Positions 12,734-25,450 of a stretch of DNA of 64,000 bases are shown in pieces (position 1 is the first letter of the stretch; every line of letters starts with the position of its first letter). The stretch spans positions 19,127,300-19,191,299 of the forward strand of contig CM057231.1 of the NCBI GenBank assembly GCA_029891385.1. The letters run 5' to 3'. The notes under the pieces are model-generated. The model was not told the DNA's origin and ran no database searches. It saw only the letters and a program-made list of their open reading frames with translations. The position numbers were made by a program, and so were the translations under genes. The DNA comes from Erythroxylum novogranatense. Lineage: Eukaryota; Streptophyta; Magnoliopsida; Malpighiales; Erythroxylaceae.

Positions 12734-13813
12734 TGATTGGTGGCTACTCTGGCCACAACAGCCATTATATTTCATACACTTATGCAATGAAATGCATCAA
12801 TCCCATACACTCACTTTCATATGTCATCGGACCGTAGTCCGGCATTCAACAGTAGAGTTGAGAAACATATCTCATACATATGCAATTTCACATTCAAAAC
12901 CCATTTGTCATCGGACCGTGGTGCTGCACTTATCACATATAAAGCACATTCAATAACACATTTGTCAATCACATTAAATACACATAGGTCATCCAATTCA
13001 CATTCAAGTAGCACTTCAATATCACAACTCAGTAGCACAATCATCGGACCTCCTGTCTGGAACCCAATAATCAATCACATTCAGTAATCAATTTATACAA
13101 AATGAAACAAAACAGAACAAAGAATAAAATGAGACCATCTCGGTCTACTCACAGTACGCTCCAGATTAGCATTTGCTTCCAAATTCTAGAAATGCTTGAC
13201 TCTGGACTTTTAACCTGCACAACTCATTTATGCAATTCGTTGCACACACATTAATAATTTTTCACAATTAAAAGCATTCATTTATGCACATGTGTGTATA
13301 TGGAATATGTACGATGCATGTTCATGACAATTCCGGTATTATTCCATAAATTGTATCACAAAACCATTCCTGTAACAAAACTCATTTATGCCTAGGGTTA
13401 AGCCACACTAAAATCCTTAGACTCGCAATTTATGCTTATTTCAATTTTTCTAAAACCACACTTTCGGATCTACTGCTCCTGATCAATGAGCCAGTCCACA
13501 TAGGGTAACCTAGTCCACCTCTCCTTACTAGAAAAATTCCTCTATGCTTTAGGAATCCATAGACACTAAAATTACCCAATTCGGATCTCTATAGGTCCGG
13601 ATATTGCTAAAACACTGTCCAAAAAAATAATCAATCGGTCCTCTCCATTTGATTTAATCCATCATTTTCAATTTAATCTCCAAACTTCACAAATTCTCAT
13701 GGAGAGGTAGATAAATGTCTTACGAATCTGACGCCTTGAAAATCAGGTCAATCGGAGGTCGGATGAAAAAGTTATACACAAAAGAAGGGCAAAGGGTCAG
13801 ATTTGGAGCAATT

Positions 13814-13837
13814 AGCCACTCGCACGCGCGAGTGGCT
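13814..13837. repeat. GC-rich palindrome in solo LTR A
   Basis: Arms AGCCACTCGC and GCGAGTGGCT enclose ACGC. The following bases contain GCGGCCGC and CGCGCG, forming a CpG-dense islet (13806-13870) in an AT-rich LTR. Confidence 0.9.
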
Positions 13838-14012
13838 CGCGGCCGCTAGACGCGCGCTCGCCCTCGTGAAAGCCAGCTTCTGTGCCTATTTTTATTGGTA
13901 TTTTTTTCTATTATTTCCACTTATTTTCCCTCTTCTTCCAACATGCATAAATTTTCACACAAGTGTCCAAAATTGACAAATTAGGTCTCTATGGAAAGAT
14001 CACAGAAAACTC

Positions 14013-14975
14013 TACAAGTTTTATGAAGGGCTTGAAAATCAATTTCACCTCTAAGGTTGTCAAAAACTCAATCAAAGTTACTGCTCAATACATGTCACCC
14101 CAAACAGTACCACAATCTTCTAAAAATCATAGCTCACTATCCCCTTGTCCAAAAATTCCATGCTTTATATAAATGAAAATATCAGAACACAATATACAAC
14201 TTTCATGAAAAATTTGGAAGCCAATTCAACCTCTAAAAGGGTCAAATGCTCAATCAAAGTTTCTGCCTATATAAGTGTCATCCTTAACAGTAACACAATC
14301 TTCTAAAATTTCTATATTTCAACTCCAAGGTCCAAAAATATCATATTTTATATCAATGAAAAGATCAAAATTCAACCTACAACTTTCATGAAGGACTGAA
14401 AAATCAATTTGACCTCTAAGGGAGTCAAAAACTACTTCGAAGTTTCTGTCCACTAATGATCATGCCAAACAGTAACAAACTTCTAAAAATCATAACTTCC
14501 TATTCCATGGTCCAAAAATTCCATACTTTACATCAATGGAAAGATCAGAACACATTCTACAATTCTTATGAAGAATTTGAAAGCAAATTCAACCTATAAA
14601 AGGGTAAAAATCTCAATCAAAGGTTATGCCCCCATAATTTCACCCTAAACCACATCCAAACTTCCAAAATTTATACCTTACAATTCCTACACCCTAAAAT
14701 ATCATATTATATATCATTAAAAATCTAAGGCATTCTTCTATAACTTTCATTAAGGCCACTTGAGTCAATTCAAACCATAACAGTCTAGAATTGGTCCCAA
14801 AGCACAGTATCCATAAAACGTACATTTATGGACATTTTCAAACACAAGGCACATAAATCTTTGGAAGAATAGCCAAGAGTCAACAGATCATAACTTTCAA
14901 CCTTCTTCTCGAAAATTGTCATACTTAGTGGCGATAGAAAGCTAACAAGAAAAACTACAACTTTCATGAAGAGCA
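14013..14975 (-). repeat. Degenerate about 182-bp tandem repeats in solo LTR A
   Basis: The marker TACAACTTTCATGAAG or a variant recurs at 14013, 14195, 14378, 14558, 14739 and 14956. Each unit also has a CCAAAAATTCCAT block and a TCAATCAAAGTTTCTG-like block. Spacings are 180-183 except the last (217). Confidence 0.8.
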
Positions 14976-15921
14976 ATTTAGCAAAATCTGCCTAAATCAA
15001 TCTAGAAAAGTTTCCAAAGTTTCAGATCACTAAATGAAATTTTCGAGCTACTGTTCATTCCTACACCCTTTTCCACATTCAAATAAAAAATTGGAACACC
15101 TCCATCCAAAATTAAACATCAGTTCCTTCACAAGAATTGTAGTCAAACTCCTGAAGTTTAATTCAAGCTAAACCTCATCTCAATTGCCTAACCATATAAA
15201 AAGTTATGGCAAAATCATTGAAACATGTACAAAGCAAATTTCCAGATTCTTAACCTAACTTAAATTCTATCACTTCCATACCAATTTTACACCAATCATC
15301 ACTCAATTCACTCCATATATTAACCATAACTAAATCAAAACCTCTCCTTGAACATTAGTCCACAAAATGGCAGCAACACTCACTCAATCATTCATACATC
15401 TCCTACACTCTTCTAAACTTACTTTCACTTCCAAAACCTTTCCAACACACATTCATCAAATTCTACATCATCAATCATTCATCAAGGCAAGAAATTCATA
15501 CACACACGCCCATATATTCCAAACACAATTACCATGCAATTAACCGTAAATAACATCACAAATAATGTAATTAACTACAAAACCATCATATAAAACATAT
15601 TACTTACCTAATCAAGCTTCCAATCTTCTAAACTTCAAAATCTCACAATCCTCTCTAATTCTCTCCAACACACGATCATCAACCTTCAAGACTTAGGTTT
15701 GGATTTTTGGTGACAAAAGAATAGGAGGCAAGTAAGGTATAAGAGCTTTTGTGTGGGTATAACAAGTAGAAGAAACCATCGAAGAAGAAGGAGGAGAGGA
15801 GAGCTACGTAGGATGGAGAATTTTCAATTTAAAGACCAATCACTTTATAAGAGAAGAAGCTTCGTGAAAGATAAACCAAGAAGGGAAAAAGGCTTTTTAA
15901 TTAACCAAAGGTGGCATGTTA

Positions 15922-15945
15922 GGCAAGTGACATGTGTCACTTGCC
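15922..15945. repeat. 24-bp palindrome with G-box-like centre (solo LTR A)
   Basis: Arms GGCAAGTGACA and TGTCACTTGCC flank two centre bases. The same palindrome is at 32491-32514 in another LTR family. Confidence 0.85.
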
Positions 15946-16257
15946 ACATGTCATAATCTTGAGCCTTCACTTAGTTTCTTTCCAATTAAAATTCAATTTC
16001 TAGTCCAATATTTTTCCCCAAAATTCCAATAACTCAAATTAATAAATCCTACAATCATTTATCTAAATTTTCAGTACCATTGGACAGTCATTTTCGCTTG
16101 GCATTTTTTTCCAGTCCTAAAAATTTCCCTGAAAATTTCCAGATTTTTTTAAAAATTCACTAAAAATTCTCAAACCTCATTAACCCTCTCTAATTAATTT
16201 TTTTTTCACACACAAATCACATTTTTCATAACAATCACATTTATTCACAATATACCG

Positions 16258-16281
16258 GGAAATGTCATCAATGCATGTACA
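16258..16281 (-). promoter_or_regulatory. Conserved LTR motif, candidate transcription start (family A)
   Basis: In LTR sense it reads TGTACATGCAT, two bases, ATGACATTTCC, 151 bp inside the LTR edge. A TATATATATATTATATA stretch (about 16317-16334) lies roughly 36 bp upstream. The same motif occurs in families D and E. Confidence 0.5.
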
Positions 16282-16698
16282 GTCATTTTTCATGTGCAAA
16301 AATCACTGTTCACGTGTATATATATATTATATAATGTATGAGCATGAGATGTGTTTTTCCTAATTTCTCTTATTGATCTCACATGAACCAATTTCTATGG
16401 TTCAACCATTTGTATGGAAACGGGATGTTACACATTATGTGGATACTATTAGAGGCCGGACATTTGTGCAGCTACGCTGGTTGAGACATATCGGTTTTGA
16501 AAACTATTTAATATATATGACAAGATAAAGATTAAGTTTCAGAATAAGTTGCGAATTAAATTTTCTCTTTATTATAATTTGTGTTGATAATTTTATAGAA
16601 TTAAATAGATTTTATTTTTCGAGAAATCAAAAATCACGAAAAAGTTTCGTGATTATTCCGCTGTGATCAGGATTGGATCTCAACCTGATTTCCCAACA

Positions 16699-18236
16699 AT
16701 ATATTCTATTCATTTATAGTGTATACTGTAGTATCAACTAAGGTGTGGTTAAGGCTTTCCATTGTATTCCCTTCACTTCCGTTGGTTTCGATTCTCACCT
16801 TCTATGAAGACCCTTGATTTTGGAGTACCTAAAAGCTATAATCAAAATGTCCTAAGTGAAAGAATTGGACAATGAGTTGACAATTACAATGTACAAGCAA
16901 GAGAATTACTACGAAGGTGAATAATTTAAATCCTTGTAACAGTGGAACTATCGAGTAGAAGAAGAGAAGAAAATGAGTTATTTTACAGTTTATTCGTATT
17001 TAAAATTTATTTTTTGTTGTCGTAGAAAATAAAATCCGTGTGCCATCCACTATGATAGGTGGCTTAATATGTCATAATAGAAATATTAACAAAAGGCTAA
17101 CATCAATTTATTTCTTTAAAAATTAAAATTTGAGCATTTTATTGTTACTTTTAAAGTTTGGACTATAATTATAAAATTCAGTAAAATTTATAACTTTTTG
17201 TAATTAACCCTTAAATATTTATTTATACCTCCAAATTTAAAATAATAATTTATATGATCTTCATAATTTCATATAAAATAAAAGTTAATATTATTATTTA
17301 TTATTATCATTATAAAATAAAATAAAATATGATTTAAATTGATTGACATTAAATATGGATAAAATATAATTAAATTATATAATATTATTAATATAATGAG
17401 TTAATGTTACATATTATATATTTATCTATGCTTTTTGACATAAGTAAAAGATATTAACATAATAGATTAATTTAATTTTAATATAAGTAATGATCCATAA
17501 ATATGACAAATATTAATTAATTGTTTGTGACATACATCTTTATGGTTTATTAAGTCTCAGTTACCATCATGACATGGTTGTTGATACAAAGGTCACCTTG
17601 GGACTCAAACTTTCATCGAAGTTGATCGCCAATACGCTTTGCACGACAGTCTCACTTAGGTCTTCTTAAGCAAGACTTCAGCTTTCAATGACCATCGAAG
17701 TGTTTACCTCACATACTCGAAGAAACAATGCTACAAAAGCAATAAAAAATAAAGGTAATGAGGAAATAAAAGAGATACGGTAAAACCAACCTTTATATTA
17801 CTTTCCCTTAAAAGATATAAGGAATGCTCTCTCTGACTGAATGAGGAAAGCAAAACTCGAATGAGCTATATATAAGCACTCTAACTTGGAAGTCAAGTTA
17901 CATTTAGAATCCCATTTAAACTAAACTATCTAAGATCATGTTAAGATCACGCCTATCTTTATCAGATTACATCACGTGGCCCAATTGGATGACACCCCAT
18001 CCAAATAAGACCATAACTGATAAGATATAATTTATAAGATAATAGAAAGATAGAGTTTACATTCAAATAGGAAACTAGCACGCTTATTCTCAAAGATCTC
18101 CACTATCTTTAGATGTTGAGTCTCACTGCAACTCTAACTCCTAGTTGTTGCCACATCATCCAAGATCTCTCCACAATCTCTATCTGCTGATGATATAGTG
18201 TGATCTTATCGAAGCCCACATAACACACTGGCCTGA
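16699..18236. other. AT-rich DNA without a recognisable feature
   Basis: No frame over 60 codons with support is present. The part from 17540 to 18230 has a higher GC content and may be the remains of another repeat, but no termini or duplications were found. Confidence 0.4.
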
Positions 18237-20116
18237 TGTTGGCCCCAGATTTTTTCCCTAGTTAAGCATAATTTAAATGAATTATGAGGTTTTGATAGAT
18301 TTAATTTTGGATTTTAATTGTTATGTCTATGTTAGTAGGATTTATTTCATGGGTTAGTTGAATTAAAAGTGGTAAGAATGCACAAGGGCATTTTTGGTAA
18401 GTCACTTAAGCATTTAAGATCATAAGGATTAAATGAAGGGCAAAGTGGAAATTGCACATTCATTAAAGGTATAATTGAAAGATAAAAATGTGGTCTTGCA
18501 TTTAAGAGGAAGAAAAAGAAAAATTAGAAGGAGAGAAAGAAGGGAATACCGAAAATAAGAAAGAGAGGAACAGTGTTTCGGTGGTTTGAGAGAAAAGAAG
18601 GAAAAACAATTAGGGTTCCATCTTTCTTAGTTTAAAGAGAGATTTTGGGGTTGTGCAAGAAGGGAAACAGAAAGAGCAAGAGAAGAGCTTCCGTTTGAGC
18701 CAAGAAACTCTTCATTTGGTGAAGCTTCAAGGTAAGTTTGATTTTAATCTTTTGAATTTTGAGAAGAGTTTTGGTTCATGAAACTTAGGAAATGCATGGG
18801 TTTACGTATTCTAGAATCAATTTTAGTGGATGTGCTTAGTGGGTCTCTAATTTGTAACCTATTGAATAGGAAATTTTGCCATTGATGAAGGAAATCAAGA
18901 AAGGCAAAAGGAGCAAGAGGAGAGGCACATTTGAGCAAGTTCTTAAGCAAGGAATTCAAGGTAGGTACATGTTGATAATTGAGTAATGAGCCATGACTGT
19001 CTTTTCAAATTTAAGAGCATTAAATGATTTCAATTTTTGTGAACATGGCATTATTTCTCTTTGAATAATTTGAGAAAGTTCTATGTGCTTGGATGTGAAT
19101 ATTGTGTTGATGATTTATGAAAAGAATATGAAAATGATTTTTGAAAAGATACTATGTAATGAAATCACTTTTCAAAAAAAGTGCCATTTTGGGCAACAAG
19201 ATTACAAGTTATGAAATACATGTTATGTGAGTTTGGTTTGGTCTATTCTGTATGTCAAGTATACTTTGACTAAAGGCTTCTCCCGCCTACCTGCTAGTGG
19301 CATAAAACTCCTTCAAGGGCTCCCTTATGTTTACGACTACACAAAAACCACTACGTGGGATTGTGTTAGTTCGTTCTATTCACAACTACATATGACCATT
19401 ATATGAGAATGTGCTAGTTCGTTCTATTTATGGACCACCCAAACCATTTTGATGTGCTTATGTGTTTAGAATGTGTTGATAAGTTTGATGAATTCATGAT
19501 TCATGATGCTTATGAATTGTTTGATAAGTTGAGAAAATTGGAAAATATGTGTTTCATGGATTTAATATGAATTTTACAATGAAAATGAATATTTCAATAG
19601 TTTTTGCTTATTTTTTGATTATAAAACCGTTACCCACGAGCTTTAAGCTCACCCCCTTCTGTCCCATATTCAGGTGATGAGCAAGAGATCGAGTGAACGA
19701 GAGTCAAGGCATCACTCCGAATTTGCATGTTTTGTTTTACTTTGGAGTAATTTATGTAAAACAAGGCTGTAGTCGCATTTTGACCAATTATTATTCAAGT
19801 ATCTTTTGTATTTTGTAGATTTTGTGAAATGATGTATTGTGGCTTGAAATGCCATTGAAGCTTTGTAAAATTCTTTTCTTTAGAGGTTAATAAAACATGA
19901 GTTTGTGTATGGATGTAGTTGAGTTGAAATTAGGTATACTTGAAGAAGTTATCAACATGAGATGATGAATTTTGAATACTAATTGTTGTTATATATATAA
20001 CTGATAAGTGTTATGGAAAAGAAAGATAAGAAATTGTGAAGAATGAGAATTAGTTGTAAGTAATGAATTAAATGAGTAGAGATTAGAGAGTATAAGGAAA
20101 TAATATTGGTAGTTGA

Positions 20117-20208
20117 ATTGTTATGAAATGATGTTACATTAGAGGGAGTGAATTTGTATAGCATTGTTATGAAATGATGTTACATTAGAGGGAGTGAATT
20201 TGTATAGC
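20117..20208 (+). repeat. 46-bp tandem duplication, two copies
   Basis: The unit starting ATTGTTATGAAATGATG is repeated at 20117 and 20163 without visible mismatch. The partner LTR has it once (about 27299-27345), so the duplication arose after this element inserted. Confidence 0.85.
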
Positions 20209-20429
20209 ATTTTTAAGTCTTTCATAAGGTTAAAATTCGTGTTCTAATTTTAGTGGAAAAATAGTTTTAATCTAGGTTGAATTAGACAAAGGTTCTTTTT
20301 GAAAGTTGTAGATTATCCTTCTAGCTTTCCAGCGGTATATAGTATGAAATTTTTGGACATCAGAGTTGAAAGTTATGATCATTTGAAGTTAGTGATGTTG
20401 CAGAGGATGTATATGTAGGACAGCTTCAG

Positions 20430-20550
20430 TCGCGATTGCACTAAGTACCCTCGCGATTGCATCAAGCACTCTCGCGATCGTACCTTCATTCCTCGTGATC
20501 ACACCTTTATTCTGGCGATCACACCTGTATTCCTTGCGACTGCACTCGAA
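20430..20550. repeat. 21-bp minisatellite with GCGATCGC-like core (LTR C, left)
   Basis: About six units start near 20430, 20451, 20472, 20493, 20514 and 20535 and carry variants of TCGCGATCGCACC plus TTTATTCC. The region is CpG-rich compared with the LTR around it. Confidence 0.8.
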
Positions 20551-21020
20551 GGGTTTTCCAACTTTGAACATGTTTGATTTTTTTGGCCATAACTTTGTCG
20601 TCCGACCTCCAAATGACTTGATTTTTAAACCAATAGATTTCTAACACATTTCTATATCTCTCCATAAAAATTGGTAGCCTTAGGTTTTGATTTGAAAAAT
20701 ATTGATGTAAAGAAAGTGAAGGAATCGGTTGGAAGAGTCTGCATTGGTTATTTTACTGAACATACTTCGGTATTTTAATCATATCTTGATCCATAGAGCT
20801 CTGAATAAGATGATTCTTATTTCAAATTAAACTAGAGACATATAGCTAAGCTTTTTTGAAGAATTCTTTTTGAATGTGATTTTGATGAGTCTATGATGGT
20901 TAACCCTATAGGGTAATACACTCACATTTTATGTCTCGGGAGTTGGACTTCGAAAACAGGGTCCAATATGTTTGGTATCAAAGAAAGAGTTAGGCTCCAA
21001 AATTTAGGGTACAACATGTA

Positions 21021-21032
21021 TGGTATCAGAGC
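21021..21032 (+). other. Primer binding site of Gypsy LARD C
   Basis: TGGTATCAGAGC, exactly the initiator tRNA-Met complement, four bases after the LTR end. Confidence 0.9.
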
Positions 21033-21215
21033 ACCTAGGTTTAGTATCTTACATGGGCATTTTTCAACATATATGTCAAGATACATGTATTTTTGTCATG
21101 TCATAGCAGACAATAGTAATTGATCCTTAGTCTGAGTCGCATGTTTATAAGTCACATGCATGAGTAATTGTTAAGAGTTTGAGCAAATAGAAATAGTAAA
21201 GAGAATGATGATCTG

Positions 21216-24175
21216 TGTTGGGCCCCGAAAATTTTTTATTTTTATTTATTTATTGATTTATCGATTTACTTGACTTATTCTTTATTTTTGCTTTAATTGT
21301 TTCAATTATGTGTGTATAGATATATATAGATTATGTTGAGCCTTGGGATTAGTTAGTATGATTGGATTATTGGAAGTGAGCTTGATGTGTAGAGCCATAT
21401 GAGACAAATAAAGGTTTGTTAGAAAGAATGAGCTTTAATGTATAGTGGGCTTGGGAGGAAGGGGAGCCCAAAAGGAAATGCAAGTGAGCTTAAAGGAGTA
21501 TCAAAACTACATAGTTTTGAGATAGGGCTTTAAGTTGAGATATAAAGGAATTAAAGGAAGAGTAGGAAGCAAGTTGTCGTAAGAGCCAAGGAGAAGAAGA
21601 GAAGAGAAATCGTGAGCCAAGAGAAAGGAGGGTTTCAGCCAAGAAGAAAAAGGGAGAGCTGTAGGAAGCTTGAAGGGAGGAAGAAATAAGAGAAATCTAC
21701 TTGTGAGAGGTAAGTTCTATCTTTCTTTGTGTTGGGTTCGAAAATGGGAGGAAATGGAAGTTAGGGTTTGTGTAGAGATTGAAGAAAGTTAGAAGAGAAG
21801 GGTAGATCTATGGATTTTTGGGATTTCTAAGTTAGGGTTTTGGGTTTTTTGACATAGATAGCTTATGGGTAGGTTAGGTTTAGAATTTATTTTACCTTTG
21901 CATGATTTTATGCATGCTATGCCTTTCTTTGGTATGTATTTATTAAATGGAGTGTGATTTAATTGAAGGAACTCAAGAGAACCCCACTCAAGACAAGGAG
22001 GAAGGGCGATCTTGAATTCGGATTCCAACGATAGGTGGGTAACATTTTTATAGTTATTGTGTAATGGGCAAATGCCCTATGTGTGCTATCTTTGTTAAAT
22101 GGTGTGTATATTGAAAGTGTTTTCATTTGTTTTGCAAGAAAAAGGAAAGAAACTATGATGATTTGATAGAATGAAAGAAGCATTAAATGCTATGCTTGTG
22201 CCGTAATGTGTGAGCATAAATTGGTTGTGATTGGGCAAGAGAGAACCTACTTCGATAGTCACGTGCATGTTGACCACTCGAAAAATGGACTCGTCGTGTT
22301 TACGGTAAACTTCAGTTTCCGTCGTGTTTATGGAACTCTCGAGCCAATTGTGTGCATTTCATCATTTTGGTGTTATGATGCATAATATGTGTTTTAATTG
22401 ATATAAAATTCCATGTTATGCTTTATGTGATGATTTTGGGCTAATTTATGATTTATGTGATGAAGTTGAGTTATTTGTGCTTTATATGATAGACTGCAAA
22501 TGTTTTGGATTCATTATGTGTTGTATGGCTCATTACTCTATGGCTATAGAGGTGTTAGCCCCTGAGCCGTGTTTGCTCACCCCATTCTCCCTCCTCAGGT
22601 GCAAATTCTAGTTGATCGTGGAACTTTGCAAGGCATCGGGCATAACTCCAAGAAACTTTAGACACTTTTGTATTAAGTTAGTAACTAGCTTCCGGAATGG
22701 CTTTATAAGCATATTAAGCATTGATCATCTCATATCTTGTATTTTGGTACTTGATTCATGATAGATATGATGAATATGCTGATATGTAATTAAAGCTATG
22801 ATTGAACTCTTGAATGATTGATAAAGAGATGAGAGCTCTAGTACTCTCTTCTTCATGTGAATTTGTTGATTTGCAATCTGTGCTTGACTTTAAAAAGGGT
22901 ATATGTATGAGTCTTTAGATCATTGAGTTGTTGTTGGGTTTTGTATTGGGATAGCTTGCTGGAATTTGCAAAAGTTTATGAGTTGTGATAAGGAAAGATT
23001 TAGAGATAAGATTGGTAGTGATCTGAAAAATGTTCACTGAATATGTTTCAGTATTTTAGTCATAACGTTTTCTCTAGTAATCCAAACGAGATTATTCTTA
23101 TTTTGGATTAAACTAGAGATATATGGCTACATTTTGTAAGAAGACATCGAATTTCAATTATGTGTCTAAGATTCTCAAATATTGTCATGAAGTTAATAAT
23201 TGGGTGCAGTGTTGGTGCAGGAATGAAAGTCTTATCTTCTGACTTTAGGAGCAATTTTGGGATTGATAAAGATAGAGTTTAGCAAAATTCCCTTCTGGAA
23301 AGTTGTAGATATTTCTTTTATCTTTCTAACGGTATAAAGTTTGTAAATTTTGGACATCTTAGTGAAAAGTTATGCATCTTCGAAGTGGAGACGTTCTGGA
23401 GAAAAAGGTCAGATGAAGTTAATCTTCATCTTCGTCTGTGATGACGTCACTTCGTCTGTGATGACGTCACTTCGTCTGTGATGACGTCACTTTGTCTGTG
23501 ATGACGTCACTTCGTCTGTGATGACGTCACTTCGTCTGTGATGACGTATCTTCGTCTGTGATGACGTCATCGTCTTCAGCATCGTCTGCTTTTGGTTTTG
23601 ACCCTTCTTCTTTCTTTTGGCCATAACTTTTTGCACAGACCTCCGATTTAGCCGATTTTTGAAGCGTTGGATTCCTAAGAAAATTTTCTATCTTTTTATA
23701 CCTGATTGGTCAGTATTTCTTTTAATTTGAAAAAGGTGGTTTGGAACAAAGTATGACGATCGGTTGTCAAAGTCTAAATATACTTCACTTATTTTCAAAT
23801 ATCTTGAGCTATAGGGCCCGGATCGAGGCGATTCTTGTCTTAAATTAAACTAGAGTTATAAACCTACAAGTTTTATGAAGGAACCGATTAGCAATTTAGC
23901 CTCTAAAGTTTTCAAATTCTGGCATGAAGTCGGTAGAGGGTCAGTTTTCACTGTTTCTTTAAGATAGTACTTTAACCATAACTTTTTCATTTCTAATCCG
24001 AATTGAGTAATTTCAGAGGTGTTAGAATCTTTAGAATAGGAGGTACAAATGTCCCTAAGAAGCCGATCTGAAATTCCTATTGCAGGTCCCCAAATTGTGA
24101 TCGGTATGTTGTCGGTTTTGGGTCTTCTACGTTTGTGTGTTTCCGAATGTTGGGCCTCAGAGACGGGGTCCAACA
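21216..24175 (+). mobile_element. Gypsy-type solo LTR (family B), 3.0 kb
   Basis: Begins TGTTGGGCCCCG and ends GGGGTCCAACA, and is flanked by ATCTG (21211-21215) and ATATG (24176-24180), a 5-bp duplication with one change. It has no PBS or internal region, so it is a solo LTR. Its ends and several inner blocks (such as CCATAACTTT...GACCTCC) resemble family C, which sets its sense as plus. It carries the TGACGTCA minisatellite. The 196-codon minus frame across its right edge is an AT-rich chance frame. Confidence 0.85.
23431..23570. repeat. 20-bp minisatellite of seven units, each with a TGACGTCA palindrome
   Basis: The unit TTCGTCTGTGATGACGTCAC is repeated seven times without spacers. Unit 4 has TTTG for TTCG, unit 6 has TGACGTAT and unit 7 ends TCAT, so six intact TGACGTCA sites remain. 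TGACG and GACGTC are known core sites of plant bZIP (TGA and C-box) factors; binding here is inference. Confidence 0.95.
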
Positions 24176-25450
24176 ATATGCCAGAATGTGAGAAAACAAA
24201 AGTTTGTGTATAATTAGAAATGGGAAATAGTGCATAGTTGGATATGGTAAATAATGATTCAATGTAATTGTATTGGAGGATGTATTATTGAATGCGACAT
24301 TAATATTATTCCGAGAAGATATACCCTTGAATGTGATATAGATTTGAATATATTGTTGTCGATTGTTTAAGCAAAATAGGGATATAAGTAGAAATGATGA
24401 GATTAAAGTATACAAGTAGAATGTAATGAAAACAGAAATTGTTATGATCTTAAAAAGATGAAATTGGAACTGAAGTGGTTGTTTGATTAATGTGACAAGA
24501 GTTACGATCCACCATAAGAATTTATTAGTGAGATTGAGATCAGAATTAATGATGTTTATACATCTATAATTTTGAAGTGATTGAGAATATACATATGGGA
24601 GATGAAATAAATGACAATAGGAAGATGAGATAGAAATAAGAAATCTTCTTACGAAGAAGAATTTCACCGAATTAGATTAAGTAGACCAAATAGTTTATTC
24701 TTAAGAATGATCAATGAAGGAATAAATCAGAAATGATATTGGAGTCCTAATCTTAATGGAGACTTAAGCATAAGAGGTAGAATATGTTATCGGGAGTATA
24801 TGTATTTTGTTGATGTAAAGTATCCAACTATGTGATTGGATTCTTGAATTTGAGGTGACATTAAGTATAAGCGATACAAATCAGATCTGATGAATGTGTT
24901 ACTAATACAGGAAACTAAGATTTCAAATAAATCGAAATGTGTGGAGAAACTAGTATAAATGAATAGACATTAGAACAAGTCAGTGTGAAATCAGAAAAAT
25001 CGAATGAATTGAGAAAATCAATCGAGAAAAGAAGTCAATTAGGAAATAAAAAATGATATGAGATAATACTACCTCGTTGAGGAATTAGATACTTAAAGAA
25101 TTATGAGAACCAATCACGGGTGCAAGGAGTTTTGGATTATATCTGTTGGAGCTAACAATGCCCTGACAATGTTATGGTATTGAAGATTAAAGTGATCCAA
25201 GCAAAATGGATCAATTCATGTTTATTATCAGAGAGGATATTTAGAGTGTATTTGAAAAGTGAAGAGAATATTTTTGAACATTGAGATTAATCTAACATAT
25301 CATGGATGTAAAAACAAATTTGAAGAATTATAACACCGATGTTAATTATATCAGTTTGATTTGGAGATTATGTAGTATATAATGAAGTATTCACTCCACT
25401 TCAATGACTTGGATAACAATTTCGTAGACGAAATTCTTTTATGGGAGAAA
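24176..25450 (+). other. Remainder of Gypsy LARD C internal region with polypurine tract
   Basis: No coding frame is present. At its end TTCGTAGACGAAATTC (about 25421-25437) and ATGGGAGAAA (25441-25450) mark the usual Gypsy 3' internal border before the LTR. Confidence 0.65.

Larger units (their letters stand above)
11913..16432 (-). mobile_element. Gypsy-type solo LTR (family A), 4.5 kb
   Basis: On plus the element runs TGTAACGCCCC ... GGGATGTTACA and is flanked by a 5-bp duplication CATTA (11908-11912 and 16433-16437). It has no PBS, polypurine tract or internal region, so it is a solo LTR left by LTR-LTR recombination. It is related to the LTRs at 31994 and 37556, sharing the CCCGTTT block, the ATCATCGATGG block and the GAGCCTGAGGCTC hairpins, which sets its sense as minus. 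Inside are about 180-bp tandem units (14013-14975), a GC-rich palindrome (13814-13837) and a 24-bp palindrome (15922-15945). Confidence 0.9.
5030..16698 (+). mobile_element. Copia-like non-coding LTR retrotransposon (LARD) with nested solo LTR
   Basis: A PBS follows the 5' LTR (6031) and a purine-rich tract precedes the 3' LTR (11421-11430), so the element lies on plus. The two LTRs agree over 5606-6029 versus 11690-11912 plus 16433-16698. Their 5' parts differ, and the left edge near 5030 is uncertain. The 5.4-kb internal region has no gag-pol frame; several stretches read like heavily decayed Copia DNA, but no catalytic motif can be named. The 3' LTR is split by a Gypsy-type solo LTR at 11913-16432. 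Because the LTR starts TGTTG, ends CAACA and follows AGTGGGAGAT, I favour a Copia origin. Confidence 0.7.
11431..16698 (+). repeat. 3' LTR of the Copia-like LARD, split by a nested LTR
   Basis: Starts TGTTGTCTTATG at 11431 and ends CCCAACA at 16698. The two halves (11431-11912 and 16433-16698) rejoin as ...CTCATTATGTGGATAC, matching CTCATTATATAGATAC of the 5' LTR. The uninterrupted length is about 750 bp. Confidence 0.85.
18237..21016 (+). repeat. 5' LTR of Gypsy LARD C
   Basis: Starts TGTTGGCCCCAG and ends GGTACAACA. It contains a GAGCTTTAAGCTC hairpin (19638-19650), a private 46-bp tandem duplication (20117-20208) and a 21-bp minisatellite (20430-20550). Apart from indels it closely matches the LTR at 25451. 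The short frames in it (for example minus 20389-20571) are chance. Confidence 0.85.

Noticed and set aside
23431..23570. CRISPR-like array
   Set aside because: The units abut without spacers and sit in a plant LTR; it is a minisatellite.
24077..24667. 196-codon minus frame
   Set aside because: It crosses the right edge of solo LTR B into the host element and is a chance frame in AT-rich DNA.
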